From contig JAKCWW010000350.1 of assembly GCA_026260175.1 (NCBI GenBank), forward strand, positions 31,027-95,026: a stretch of 64,000 nt of DNA, in the 5' to 3' direction. Positions 22,498-34,115 of this stretch are shown here, piece after piece; the first letter of the stretch is position 1, and each line of letters begins with the position of its first letter. The stretch is from Reticulitermes lucifugus. Taxonomy: Eukaryota > Arthropoda > Insecta > Blattodea > Rhinotermitidae. The notes beneath the pieces were generated by a model. It was not told where the DNA came from and did no database searches. It saw only the letters and a list, made by a program, of their open reading frames with translations. The translations under genes and the position numbers were made by a program.

Positions 22498-23804
22498 CCC
22501 CGAATTTAATCTGCTATCAGTTATTTTCATAAATGAAACATAAATAACATTAAACAAATTTCCCTTTTATTAACGTCTATTATTTGCGCGAAAAGTGGCC
22601 CACCATAGTAGGACCTTTTAATGACGAAGTTATGTTGGGTGAGGCAAAAGTGAGTATAAAGACTGCATTTTTCAATTAATTGTAGTCAATAATGCAAACT
22701 GAACTCCGTATTTTTAATTTGCTCTTTAAAGATATTTGTTTACATTTCCTACGAACTTCTATTTTGGAAGGCAGGATATTGCATTCGGTATAGTAATTAC
22801 GATAGGAGTATGGGCTGAACAACTGAGATAATCGTGTTTCGATTGGCGGCAGGGGCAAGAGATAACTCGTTGCTCCAAATCTTGCAGAGGGCGTCTGATT
22901 CCTGCCTAACCTTCTATTCAACAGGCACTGGCGGCCCTACCCCATGGAATAAAGCAGAAAACTCCCACATAGTGTGGAGTTTAAGAATGAGTGGAGCTGT
23001 ATCTCCCTGCCCAACATGCGTTTATGGCGTATGTGCGGACATCTTTATGGTGCTTCTACAACATAATATGTGGGAGCCGATATTTATTTCATTTTCTTAA
23101 GTGTTGTGTGTTTATTTCCAAAGCGGTTAAGGTATATTCAGTACACATTTTAACCATTATAAACTACCTGTTTAATGTTGGCAGTTGTAATAAGCCTTGA
23201 AAATAATACCTGAATGAATTAACGTAATAGCAATGTACAGCACTTTCATAAAATAGATCCTTTCAGTGTGCGAGTCCTTTGTTGTTTAGTGAGCAGAAAT
23301 AAATTATTTTTATCGACTAATAAAAATAAGCTGTCCGCTGAAAAAAAAGGTAATGAAAGAAGATGAAATTTTGCTTTGAGTTTTATATTACGTAGGCTAT
23401 AGTTTTTCTCTCCAAAGCGAAGAAGGATATCAGTGTGAAGAACAATGGAATAAGAAAAGCGTCGAAGTGTCAGTTTGCTGTGAGCGGTGTGGATCTAGAG
23501 CTGCTTTCGCTGTTATCGTTTGTGAGAGGAAAGGTTCTCCGTCGTAAAACACGTTCAGAGAAAAATCGTAAAATCTCAGTTTTATGGCCCGAAAAACACT
23601 CACGTACACAAAACTTCATAGAGGACAAAATAAATAATATTTCAAAATTACTTGTATATTTAATCATGCGTGATCCGAAAAGGGGACAGTAAAAATGTAA
23701 ACAACGTATAACGCTTTCCTTATATTCGTTTGCGTTCCTGTGTTCCCTGCTTCAGCCACTGAGATAAGAAATTTTAAATGTGTTGCACGCCCTTAAGTGA
23801 CGCC
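22498..23804. other. Unassigned; possible group 3 SINE remnant
   Basis: Bases 22960-23010 ('aagaatgagtggagctgta') resemble the 3' end of SINE group 3, but the rest does not. A frame at 23435-23692 (85 codons) is open on + and partly on -, with no recognisable motif. Confidence 0.4.
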
Positions 23805-23910
23805 TGAGCTCTTCTGGGACGTTACGCAGCATAGGTTGTTAGTTGGTTACCGACGTTTCGGTACAGCATATCGGTCCCATCCACAAGATCCAATCAGTCC
23901 AGGAAGAAGA
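23805..23910 (-). repeat. Family B (GAAACGTC) repeat with hammerhead-like core
   Basis: Collinear with 54748-54830: 'gctcttctgggacgtta', 'ggttgttagttggttaccga', 'cgtttcggtacagc', 'tatcggtcccatc'. Read on the minus strand it gives GAUGGGACC...GGUACC-GAAAC-GUCG-GU-A-ACC, keeping the AC-NNNN-GU-H arrangement expected of a minimal hammerhead stem III, while the CUGAAGA box has decayed. Confidence 0.6.
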
Positions 23911-24053
23911 AAACCTTACTTGTACCTACACTTACAATAGGAATACTAAAAACACGGCTTTTCTTGTTGAAGTGCTCCTGTCGGAAGAAGTGCAGAGCGT
24001 ACGTGTATAGCCTATATCTGTAAACTATTGTATTGTTAGTCTAAAGGCTCAAA

Positions 24054-24452
24054 TAGACGGCGCGTGGCTCGGCTCGTTTTACGTCATAACTGACGTCATT
24101 GGCAAAGAATCTTATTCAAACGCGCCATGTATCCGGCCTGGCGCGGCGCTGCTTGTGATTGGGCGAGCGAGGCTCCTGGATCGCCGCAGAAGCGGTTTTT
24201 TCACGATCCTCAAAGGGACTGGGCGCGGGCAGCTGTTGCGGCTACACGGGGCTTGCAGTCTACACGCCAAGCCAGTCGCAGGAGAACAACACGACGCGTT
24301 ATTCCACAAGTAGAGCCGAGCCTACCCGAGCAAGGCCGCTGGTCCACCATTTGCCTAGCTGCGCCGCGTCGTGTAGCCAGATTGTCTTTTCTGTTCCGAT
24401 CTGTTAGCCGAGCAAGTGACGTCACGTCACTCGACGAGCCGCGCAACGTCTA
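24054..24452. mobile_element. GC-rich element with terminal inverted repeats and CRE-like sites
   Basis: The ends are inverted: 'tagacggcgcgtggctcg' (24054-24071) against the reverse of 'cgagccgcgcaacgtcta' (24435-24452), 15 of 18 bases matching, both bounded by TA, as a TA target duplication would give. Just inside, both ends carry TGACGTCA-type sites (near 24091 and 24416). The whole 400 bases are strikingly GC- and CpG-rich in AT-rich surroundings, which opens four overlapping frames (up to 108 codons) that I do not regard as genes. A MITE is favoured; a CpG-island promoter is the alternative. Confidence 0.5.
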
Positions 24453-24489
24453 GTCCCGGCTTAAAAGCGACTGAGGGTGCTTCAGAATC

Positions 24490-24850
24490 AGGTTCTATGC
24501 ATAGGGACAAGGTAAAAGGGGACTGGATGAGATTATGTTATCAGGAGCTTCATGACCTATACTCTTCACCAAACATTACTCGGACGATAAAATCAAGAAT
24601 TATGAGATGGGCAGGGCATGTGGTACATATAGGGGAGAGGTTGTAGGTGGGGAAACTTTAGGGAAAAAGAAAAATTGTAAGACCTAGGCGTGATGGGATG
24701 ATAATATTAAAGTTGATCTTTAATAAATAGGATGGGAGCATGGACTGAATTGATGTGGCTCAGGATATGGACAAGGGGCTGGGTCTTTTGAACACAATAA
24801 TGACCATTCAGATTCCATAAAATGCGGGGAATTTCTCGACTAGCTGAAGT
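24490..24850 (+). mobile_element. LINE fragment, reverse transcriptase tail plus 3' UTR
   Basis: The frame reads [20 protein letters not shown], then [18 protein letters not shown], the best preserved coding stretch of this LINE family in the window (24510-24640). It is followed by a decayed 'aagacctaggcgtgatggga' block, 'gataatattaaagttgat' and the common 3' end 'ataaaatgcggggaatttct'. Frameshifts follow the GHV segment. 5'-truncated. Confidence 0.88.
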
Positions 24851-25182
24851 AATAGTAGCTGTCCAAGCAGGAAACTGCTACATAGTCAGCTACTTGGTTA
24901 GTCTGTTTATAAGCTTGGCTGGAAATCTTACTGACGGACGGCAAACTTTCGTTTCTAACACCGAGACCACGAATGCTTTATCCGATGTACTGCACGAAAA
25001 TGAGTACCGTAACCGATTGTACTGTGCAGAGAATGGCTTTTTTGTGTGTTTTTATTCAACGTCACTCTCAATAGCCCAGACTGTACGGCGTCGAATGTTA
25101 GTGCGAGTAGTGAACGTTGAAAGAGTAGGAGTGCAGGAAAGAGAGATTTCCACCAAAAGTGCCAAAGAGTGTAATCGGTAAC

Positions 25183-25260
25183 CTGGCCAAGATTCGAAAC
25201 TGGCACTTCTCAAACAAGTACCAGCGTTAAGACTTGGGCCAACTTGCTTCGTAGGTATCC
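25183..25260 (-). mobile_element. tRNA-like SINE head, group 6
   Basis: On the minus strand: 'gttggcccaagtcttaacgc', 'ggtacttgtttgagaagtgc' and a B-box-like 'agtttcgaatcttggcc'. Spacing between the A-like and B-like parts fits a tRNA-derived promoter. The body is not recognised. Related fragments: 2286-2350 and 44200-44280. Confidence 0.5.
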
Positions 25261-25904
25261 CGTTACTATACATGACTCGTAATATGCAAGTTCAATAGTA
25301 AAAATTCACACTTGAAAGAATGTTTCGTCGTATAAGTCATTTTGGCCTTTATTATAACTTCACGCCACTTATTTGGGAACTCAGAAATGAGCCGGTCTTC
25401 CTGTTTATGGTGTAGAGAAGGAAATGCTTTAGAGGTTATGTGTTACTGGATAAGCATATTCTTCATCATGGTCGAATGTTCCACCAAAATAAGCTGTTTT
25501 GAAGATGGGGTATGGTGTCGAGGAAAGAAGAATTAAACGAATCGAAAGAAGGACCATATTCGTGTTTCCTAGGAAAATGACCTGTTGACTTCTCCAGGTG
25601 TTCATGTTGGCATCAGTGTAAGGAGAGCCTCTGGCGATGCCACGGACCACGATAGCCTGAATGATGAATTATAACCCAGCAAGGCGAAACGATGTAGAAA
25701 TTGTATGGCAACAAGCTCATGTTTTTATATCACGTCTTATTCCTAATTAAGTTTCGAAAATTTTTTTGGCAATTATGTGGCATTAAGGTTATTATTTCGG
25801 ACTTGTCCGTTGTTCACTACCTTTCAAGAGTTATCTACTTCCGCCTTCAACTGAACAGCAGAAAAGACAGGAAATAACTGCATTGGGTTCTGTAAAATAG
25901 CTAT

Positions 25905-26000
25905 TCCCAAATCATGAAGATGGAGGCAGAAGGTTCCGAGAGACGTCGGTACATATCGGCTAGGCTAAACTGCGTCACATCCCAGAAAACAGTAATTTTC
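25905..26000 (+). repeat. Family B repeat, + strand copy
   Basis: 'atgaagatggaggcagaagg', 'ttccgagagacgtcggtaca' and 'gcgtcacatcccagaaaac' are collinear with 53378-53460 and with the right arm at 55398-55456. The hammerhead-like parts are partly kept: AUGAAGA for CUGAAGA, GAG for GAA, then AC-GUCG-GU-A. A 60-codon frame spans it on each strand; both are repeat translation, not genes. Confidence 0.65.
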
Positions 26001-26423
26001 ATCGCCATTGCCCTGAGATCATTGTTCACTTCATGTATCCCAAAATTCGATGCGTCTAAACACACAGCGGCCGAGAGAAGACTTTTCCTCAATTAGTTAT
26101 TACTTGAAATTATATGAACAAGTGTCATTCGATACTACTGCATGTCTCCCAGTTCTCATATTGGGACAAGGTAATATTCTAATCAGTTTCATGTGTGTTT
26201 AATTGAAAGAAATTTGCTTTCGTCACATGAAGGGACAATAGTGACTAAAATTTATTAACATTATGTATAGTTAATATATCTGGTATTAATTTGATAGATA
26301 ATAGCTGAATCACAAAATTCGCAAACTTTATATTTTAACTAACGACTCTGTCAGTACTCACTGAACTTATATCTGTTTGTTACATAATTCCAACACTTAC
26401 AGTTAAACACTTGAACTGTATTA

Positions 26424-26870
26424 GGACAAAATATACTCTCCTACATGTTTCGGCTCGAGACAGACATCTTTAGAGAGATTTATATACAAAACAATTCTGG
26501 TTGTCGATATGTAAAACTTATAAATTCAAAATAAAATCTATGTGCAGGGTAATAGTAATCTACTACGAGTATTATAAGTGGTCAGTTAACAACCCAGATT
26601 AAAAGTTAAAATTATTAAAACTGGTCTCTATATTGATATCTTCCATTATGGTTCGTGTGTTGCGCTTCATTAAACCATAATTAATAATTTTAACTTTTAA
26701 TCTGGATTGTTAACTGAGCAGCTATATTAGTAGATTACTGTTACAATGCATATAGTTTTTATTTTAAAATTGTGTTTTACATTTCGGCAAATGGAATTTC
26801 TTTGTGCATAAATCTCCCTGAAGATGGATCTCTCGAGGCGAAACATGTAAGAAAAGTATATTTTGTGATA
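26424..26870. mobile_element. Foldback element 2, arms of about 200 bp
   Basis: The left arm (26424-26624) and right arm (26672-26870) are inverted copies over nearly their whole length. Paired landmarks are 'acaaaatatact' with 'agtatattttgt', 'acatgtttcggctcgaga' with 'tctcgaggcgaaacatgt', 'gtaatctactacgag' with 'ttagtagattac', and 'gattaaaagttaaaattatt' with 'aataattttaacttttaatc'. The loop is only about 47 bases. Each arm carries the CTGAAGATGG...GAAACATGT signature also found in foldback 1, although the rest of the arms differ. No coding capacity. Target duplication not identified. Confidence 0.85.
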
Positions 26871-29019
26871 ATCTAATTTAAATATTTGTCAGCTGCAAGT
26901 GAATTTTGTTGGGATTATATAACAATATCTTTAAGGCACGGACTATAAATAATATTGTTTGTTTTTGTGTAACGTAAATTGCAGCTTCACCCTTTCCTTT
27001 TCAGTACTGTGGGAACTAAAGTGCTTTCAGACATGTTTACACAACTCACTTATCCATGAAGTATATAATTTACTATAAATATCAGTTTTATTAATATTAA
27101 CACTTAACAAACATCTTTAGTTCAGCGTCGGTCCGAGCGCTGTTGTCACGCTAAAGTGCTGCAGCATAAACACACAGCTTGGGTAAAAGAGTAAGCACGA
27201 CGACATTTCTTCTAAAGCGTGTTTGTACATAGTATGATACAAATACTGACTAATGATTTGAAATCCAATATGCATCTAAGTTTTATAAAAAATTTCATTT
27301 CGTTTCTCACAGACCTCACACTCCGTCCCCGTGGATTAACGTGTTAAGGGAAATAATCATTACTTGTTTTGACGAGCGCACGAAACACGTTACACTGTAT
27401 AGCAAAATACAGAGTTTCTTAATGTATACAGCAGGTGATGCATAGTTACCAGTGGCTTTAAGTGGTTAAAAATATTCATTTTATGGCTGTTATATTTTAT
27501 GTAGCTCCGAGTATAAATTACTTGTATCTCCAAACTCAACAGCAAAATGTCATAAAATTACAGGTTTTTTTTTAAGTGACTTCGTTTCTAACGCCAGGAT
27601 TTCGTGATTTCGTACAACATTCATATAATATCTGAATCTACTTTATGCGGTGTGAATCTTCTAAAAGGAAGTAGGCCTACAGCCCAGTGCGTTGAAATAA
27701 AGCTCTCACACTCGTCTTGCGCAACACATAACGATTAGAATGCAGGGTCTTGTCCGGACAGTAAATCAAATTCCTTTTCGTATTGTCTTGACGTCACTAC
27801 TGTCCACGTGCTCTGCACACTGTGTTTTAATAAATATTTTCCGCGACAAAGAGGTCGTTTGGAGAAATTTATCTTCTGCGCGCGCGCGCACACACACACA
27901 CACAACATAGCGTCTCCATCAATTAATCGGTCCGACTAAGTAGGAACTAGATGGAGTTGGCTTCATCCCCGATGACACCATCCCGAGGTGGGAGGACTTT
28001 ACCTTTCAGGTCGTGGTACTGGTGATACCGCTGTAACGATATCCGTATGCGGGGGTGCATTTTACTGATTCGGTTACCGGGTTCTGCGGCTTAAGTTTCG
28101 ATAAGTGCAATGACATGACACATTTGTGTTTTCTTCGTATGGTAGATCTTGTCCTTTAGTGTTGTTTTGCTATAACCCTCTTTCGTTTTTTACCAACCTT
28201 TTTTTTGTTACGGCGCAACATAAGGAGGGGGGGGGTACTGATTACGAGATGCATACATTGCTTCTGATACAAGAAGCACTCGCCTTCTGCGGGGATTACC
28301 TTACTGAATAATCCAGCGAATGGCGAAATGGCGCTCCTTATGGGAAAAACGTGGTTAGTGGAACCAAACCCGCAAGGAATGTGATGACGTGTAAATCATG
28401 GTTTAATAAACGCGAAAATATGTGTACTGATGTTTGTTGGAATGATGTCGATGACTGGCTGAAAGTTATCAGGGCGGGCACCTTTGTAGCTATATTTCCG
28501 AATTTAGGCCGAGAATTTTTTTTTGCCAGGTAACGATAGATGGACAATAGAGTGTCGTATTTCATGGCTCTTAAGCCTCTTCACTAACAGCTGACATCAC
28601 TATCGATTTGTAAACTAGGGCCAAATCTCTCTGATTTAGTCAACTGTGCTTCAAATAGGATTTGTCTAGGGATGTAGAAGTATTCGTCACCTATCATATA
28701 AATATGATATGTATATAATCCACAGACCTCTCAGTTTCTCACTAAACTGCAGTCAGAGTTTTCCAGTTTATATTGTTCCGAGTTTTTTTTTGCCCTTCTA
28801 TTATTTATGGCGCATCTGTTTTTATCTTCAAACCATTTGACTCGCTGGCTTATAATTATTTTATGTAATAAACATATCAAGTTTTACTGAATACTAGAAA
28901 TATCACATCTTGGATCTGGACCGGCATCCTTTTTATGTAACTCAAGGATACAGATATATTAGATAAAATTTATAATAAGGTTATAACCCGGAAATAAAGA
29001 AACTGAGGCACATACATTT
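26871..29019. other. Unassigned non-coding stretch
   Basis: More than 2 kb without a recognised gene or dispersed repeat. It includes a (CG)n(CA)n tract at 27878-27904, and 60-75-codon frames near 28126-28565 on both strands without motifs. Confidence 0.45.
27878..27904. repeat. (CG)n(CA)n dinucleotide tract
   Basis: About six CG followed by about eight CA dinucleotides: alternating purine-pyrimidine sequence of the kind that can adopt Z-DNA. Confidence 0.9.
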
Positions 29020-29212
29020 TAAGAAAGTACTTGGAAGTGAGTCCCTGATTACAAACCCGGTCCTCCAGGGTGGGGGTTGAGCATAGGGCCAAAAACTCTA
29101 TCTCGGAAAAAAACGTGTTACGAAACCTCATGATGAGCCTCGGAAAATGGAGGCGAATTGTCGAGGAAGCTAAGGCCCACCCCGTGCTGTGATGCTAAGA
29201 AAGAAGAAGTTG
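29020..29212 (+). repeat. 3' tail of an unidentified retroelement ending in GAAGAAG
   Basis: 'gggtgggggttgagcatagg', 'aaacctcatgatgagcctcgg' type and 'gctgtgatgctaagaaagaag' appear in this order. From memory, similar closing modules with a terminal (AAG)n end certain insect LINEs or SINEs; this is inference. Only one copy is seen here. Confidence 0.45.
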
Positions 29213-29903
29213 GAAGTGAGGACAGGAATCACATCCACAAATTATACTGCAGTACTTGCACATTGCTTGAACGGTCTTGGAAAGAGCTCCATGTACATGT
29301 CATATCTTCGGTAGAAAGGAGAGAAGCAGAAAACACGAAGGCTATATTTTTGTATAAATTGAACTATACTAGACATTTCATACACGAAGGCATATTTTGT
29401 AGGCATTATATATTTGATTCTAAACCCTGTCATTTTATTATTTAATTCCTTCGATCCGGAATCCTATCATAAAAACCTGCTAATTTGAGGGAGATATTGC
29501 GCTCTAAGACAGTTGATGGCTGTCAGGCTTGCAGATTATTTCTTATAGTAAAAAGAGACGTACACAGCACAGTAATACCAGCATTCTATCAGCATTTTTC
29601 CTTTCAGGATGTTACATGTTATGACGAGGCTTCCCAGGAATTCTCTTATTGAAACTGTTCTAAATGCTTTGCCTTTCTCTGATCTCTGACTTCACATTCC
29701 CCATGCATCCATCCACGTACAAACAGATTACTACAGAAAGATTAGATGTGCGTTAGAGAAAAATTTAAGCTATAATAATTATGGGGCATTTTCTAAGATT
29801 TACTGATATCACACCGCTTGTACTAATGCGACTATCAAAATCAGCTATGAATTTCCAAGATATAGTTGATTATTGAAGATTAATGGAATAATTTTATTAC
29901 TTA

Positions 29904-30020
29904 GGAGAAAAGCCTGTCCCACTGACACTCCAAATATTCCACTTGCACCGGCTTGGCGTAGAAATCAGGACTCCGCAGTGAAAGGCCAGCGACTGACTAC
30001 CCGCCTGGCCCATGGGACGG
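29904..30020 (-). mobile_element. SINE group 1 fragment
   Basis: 'gagaaaagcctgtcccactg', 'cgcagtgaaaggccagcgac' and 'cgcctggcccatgggacgg' are the reverse of the group 1 head and body order. The A-box has decayed (TGGGCCAGGCGG on the minus strand, two changes) and the B-box region is degraded. Confidence 0.7.
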
Positions 30021-30697
30021 ATTATCTGAATAGGGAAATTAAAACCTTTTCCATTAGTGTTTAACCTGAAGCGATAATTCCCATTCGACACTGTAGGAAA
30101 GTGGGAAGTTTTAAGGCTCCATTAGCTGCCGGGCCGGGAGCGCTTGACATCAGATTGGACTCTCAAGAAAGACGAGTACATCACGATGATACGAGCTTCA
30201 ACACGAGTATTTTTAGCAGTAAAACTGTACGTTTTGTAATCAGGTGGAGCAGTCATACACGACCCCACCACTCCCCCGGCCTAAACAGTCTTCCTTTTTG
30301 AGATGCAAGAGAATGAATTGAATTGGAAGAACATAAACAGAAGCCATCGAGATGTATGTGACAGGCTGGATGCACGGTGATGAAATGCTGACGGCACGAA
30401 CTAAGGCTGCTATCAGTGTGTGCACTTCTAGCTACATTATACGTTTAACACGTAACTATATTCCTAGCGGTCTGTTATTTGCAGGTACTTATATTTAGAT
30501 GTGATTACTCTCGTCTTAACTATTCTATTTGTCCGTCTACATGCAATACAATATTCTGCTTCTAAATGTCTCCTCACGCCACATCTCGACACTTCGACAT
30601 TCCTGGCCAATCCTACGATTTCAAGTTAGGCTTTTACCATTTTCCTTCAACAAGTTTTTATGTCAGGTCTACAGAAGTGTAATTGGTGGTTCCGGTC
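30021..30697. other. Unassigned non-coding stretch
   Basis: No gene recognised. Frames up to 86 codons overlap on both strands. Confidence 0.45.
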
Positions 30698-30770
30698 TTC
30701 TGGGAAGTGATGCTACCACGTTGTGTGAGTGGTTCCCGACATTTCGAAACTTCGAGAACCGCTCACAACA
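30698..30770 (-). repeat. Family B repeat remnant forming a hairpin
   Basis: 'gtcttctgggaagtgatgc' followed by 'ggttcccgacatttcg' matches the left arm of the pair at 54341-54394. Bases 30720-30739 can pair with 30752-30770 ('gttgtgtgagtggttcccga' against 'tcgagaaccgctcacaac'), giving a stem of about 18 bp with few mismatches. Confidence 0.55.
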
Positions 30771-30850
30771 ACACAACATCGCATCCTAGGACCGCTCACA
30801 ACGCAACATCGCATCCTAGAACCGCTCACAACAACAAAACATCGCTCCTA
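30756..30850. repeat. Short tandem array, about 30-33 bp x 3
   Basis: Units starting with 'gaccgctcacaac' or 'gaaccgctcacaac' and ending 'catcgcatccta' begin at 30756, 30789 and 30819. The first unit is the right half of the hairpin at 30720-30770, so the array appears to have grown from one arm of the repeat. Confidence 0.85.
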
Positions 30851-31922
30851 GAAGACAGAAATCCTCAAGTTTTTATTTTATTTGTTAAGAGTTTCTTCAG
30901 TGTGATTTTAAATATTCCAATCGTCGTGGAATAAATGGTGTAACAACAAACTCCTCCTTTATCCGAAATTTGCACAGTTTCAGGACTAGACTGAACACTG
31001 ACAAATGTTAATCTTGCTCAATATCCTTTTCCTTACAAAAGGAAGCCACCAATTTGAGGAGCTCTTCGGAATAGCGCGACGCATTTGCAAATAATTACAA
31101 AATTATCCTTAATCCGGAGGCGGCAGCAGCTTTATCCGAATCTGCTAGTCTGATTACATCTTTTTCGTTACTCCCTCGGGTCAACGCCAAAAGAATATTG
31201 GTTCCCTTTTGAACAATAACAACCTGCTATTCTTGCTAGTTGGTGGTGGTTGATGACGTCATGTCATTGTCTCTCATTTCACTACTTCTGTCCTTTTTAA
31301 GTTCATACATCTCTTGCTCTGATCCTTTATAGACATATCTACATTGTTCTCTCTATTTCTCTCTAAATGTTACTCTTCTCTTTCCCTCTCGTTGCAAGAT
31401 TCAGAAAGAAGACATTTCCATTTGGTTGGCATGGCCGGTACAGCGTTTTAAACACAGTGACTTTGGATTGGTGGTCTTCTTGGGTGGTCCCTCCTCTTGA
31501 GGATTGAGTTGAGGCGGAGTTGTTTCTGTCTGAGAGAGGAGATGATCGTCAGTTTGCTGGCTGCACTCACTACGTTGTCTTCATTTCGGAGGGCGCAAGC
31601 TTAACAATAACACAATAACACCAATCATCTTCTTTGAAGTTCATCAATCTCCATTGCTTATAATATTTTATGTTTTGATGTCTTTGTTACTCCGCTGCTT
31701 CTTTACAAGTCACTTCTGTCTGCACTTCGTAACCATCGAGTGGACAAGTGCACGAATAATTCATTTGTGTACGTATATGTGTGTGTTTTTGTGTGTACGT
31801 GTTTGCTGGTCACAGTGCAGTGTTATAGGGTCTTAATTCGCAGTGTGTTAACGTGTGGTGTTTTTTGTTACAAACATCGTGTGTGTAGTATTCTAAAAGA
31901 TAAGTAGAAATCTTGTTTTAAT
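30851..31922. other. Possible 5' leader region of a host gene (weak)
   Basis: Non-coding. The final 150 bases (31770-31922) are rich in GTG/TGT and lead directly to the ATG considered at 31923. No TATA box or initiator can be claimed with confidence. Confidence 0.25.
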
Positions 31923-32034
31923 ATGGTGAAATTGAGGTAAAATAATCTTTATACGTAACTTACTACTTGTCTTTAATAAGTTTTGTTGTTCCAGTCCCTT
32001 AAACGGGAACCGCCACAGATTGTTAATTGTGAAG
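31923..32034 (+). CDS. Candidate start exon plus short second exon of a host gene
   Basis: ATG at 31923 opens Met-Val-Lys-Leu and runs to a GAG followed by gtaaaa donor at 31937. After a 58-base intron with a good 3' splice site (ttttgttgttccag, 31981-31994), a 40-base segment (31995-32034) ends at a gtgagg donor. Joined, the frame continues S-P-L-N-G-N-R-H-R-L-L-I-V-K in phase 0, which is the only phase in which the exon-like segment at 34351 is open. Seen: splice signals and phase agreement. Inferred: that these are exons. A 58-base intron is short for such a repeat-rich genome, and the second segment is also open in another frame. No product is recognised. Confidence 0.3.
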
Positions 32035-33404
32035 GTGAGGTGTGCAAACAAGCCACAATAGCCGCACATGAGGGAAGTGTTAATTACTATAGTGAAGTGT
32101 CCTTATTGGCCGCGATTTAATTAGGTACTTGTGAATACAATTGTTGAATATTCGTGTTATTTGTGTTCACTTAACACATTTACCGACGTTTCACTGCAGC
32201 CACTAATTGAAATGTGGAAGACAGAAATTATTTATTCATAGTGATAGACATGACAACGTTTAAAAAATATATAATGTATTTCGAAATTGCCTATGTGTCT
32301 TATGAATGACCCCAAGTATAGCTATCAGTTGATCCTTCATGAAATAAATAGGCTGTGTGTGTAACGGTATATATATTTTTTTCTGTGTATAAATCACAGT
32401 CGATAGCTGAACCACGTATGTTCTTTGCAGTTTGCAGTGTTTGTGCGAATGATGTGAATGCAACGTTTGTGCACTGCCCAATAACAAAACTGTGGTCAGT
32501 TAAGTCTTGTAACAGAATTCTGTGAAATATTTACTCTAGTGTGTGCTACTTCGTGCTCGTCACTTATTAAAGAGAATCGTCGGGATCAGCCGCCATGTGT
32601 TGCACCTGCCTTGTGCTTGTGTTTCACGATTGTCTTACGTACAACATTCTGAAGAGGGCTACAGATAAAACTTTGGAGGTAGGCTACCTGTACTTTATTT
32701 CCTGTTAGCATTTTAAATACCCACGAACCGACAATTCTCCTTTCATATGTACGTATATTTTTACTGAGCATTGTGGAGTACACAAGTGGCCTACATACAG
32801 TTTATGGGTGACATAACATAACATACCTGGGATCAAGAAGCAAATTTTCGTTAAATTATTGAACAGAAATACATTATTAATGGATTATATTTAAATTTCT
32901 CTATTAATTCGCAATGTGTTGTGCGTTAGGATGAATCAAGCCTTTAAACTTCTAATGGATATTTCCTGCTTCAGTATGAAAACTGGAGCAGGACATTTGT
33001 CTTTAACGTTATTTTTATGGGCCAAGAATAATACACATGGTATTCGAGTTAGCGTGTGTCTGTTCAAAAACATGTTTCAATAATGGCTGAATTTTATCCG
33101 TATGTGTGTTTGCCTTCAGTGTCATTCTTGCTGAAATGAAGAGGGCAGTGTGTACAGGCAACGGTACTGTAAAGGTTTCTTTCGGTAATGCACTCCGAAT
33201 AGCTTTCTTTGCAATTTACTAAGCTTAGTCTGTGCGCTATTGATCTGTAAATGGCATTTCATCAAAACACAAATGCAATGGATATTATTTTATTTTTGAA
33301 CAGTATATTACAGTACAATTACAATAAATGCTTTAAAAGGATTTATAGGACACATTTAGAGCCAGTTTATGACGTTACGTGAAGTAGGCTTTGTAGTCCG
33401 TTAA
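32035..33404. other. Unassigned; possibly intronic
   Basis: No gene or repeat recognised. If the exon candidates on either side are right, this and the sequence to 34350 form one intron of about 2.3 kb. Confidence 0.35.
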
Positions 33405-33556
33405 AGAGAACTTAGTCGGTATAGTGACTGGCTTAAGGGCTGGAGAGTCGAGGAACTGCGGTCGATTCGCGGCAAGAAAATTGATTTTTCTCTTCTCCAA
33501 AGTGACCAGACCTACATTGGAGCCCACCCAGCCTCCTGTTCTGTGGTTGTCGGGGG
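33405..33556 (+). mobile_element. SINE group 3, head and first half
   Basis: The head 'ttagtcggtatagtgactgg' leads to a B-box-like 'cggtcgattcgcggc' (near 33460), then 'tcttctccaaagtgaccaga' and 'gagcccacccagcctcctgt', in the group 3 order. The copy stops near 33556, and repeat family C begins 30 bases later. Confidence 0.7.
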
Positions 33557-33584
33557 CTTATTCATGACACATTTTTAGGCGTGT

Positions 33585-34115
33585 TCGCAAAATTGTGAAA
33601 GGCGAATATTAGCATCGCCTTGCTGTCTGCCCGTCTTATTTGTCCGCGTGGAACAACTCGGTTCTACTGGACGAATTTTCGTGAAATTTGATATTTCAGG
33701 ATTTTTCAGAAATCTGCTAGGAAAATTCAAGTTTGATTAAAATCTGGCAAGAATTACGGGTACTTTACATGAAGACCTATGAACATTTATAATATCTCGC
33801 TGAATTCTTCTTAGAATGCGAAATGTTTTAGATAAACGTTGTAGAGAAAATCGAAACAAATTTATTTTCAGTAACTTTTTTCCAAAAATTGTGCCGTGTG
33901 TGAGATAATGTGGCAAAATATGGTCGAGCCAGACAGGCCACGTGTAACAATAAAATATGGGGCAGAAAAAATGCGATTTGCGTGCCGGATAACTAAGGCT
34001 ACAGACACACACCCATAATATCTTAATACTTATTGATTTTCCACGGCAACAATGGTTACGCGAACGAGCCTCAATGTTACCTTATACGTACATGTTCGTC
34101 GTATTTTCATATTTT
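33585..34115 (+). repeat. Repeat family C, near full-length copy (about 530 bp)
   Basis: Aligns end to end with 56438-56957. Shared blocks in order: 'cgcaaaattgtgaaaggcga', 'gctgtctgcccg', 'ggacgaattttcgtgaaatt', 'tatctcgctgaattcttctt' then 'agaatgcgaaatgtttta', 'gtgtgagataatgtggcaaa', 'gagccagacaggcca', 'gattttccacggcaacaatg' and 'cctcaatgttaccttatacg'. Partial copies lie at 11970-12056 (minus), 47538-47665 and 50225-50420. No terminal repeats or coding frame are visible; the class is unknown. Confidence 0.85.

Noticed and set aside
24127-24453. 108-codon frame and three overlapping frames in the GC-rich island
   Set aside because: High GC depletes stop codons in all frames; no frame shows a protein-like pattern.
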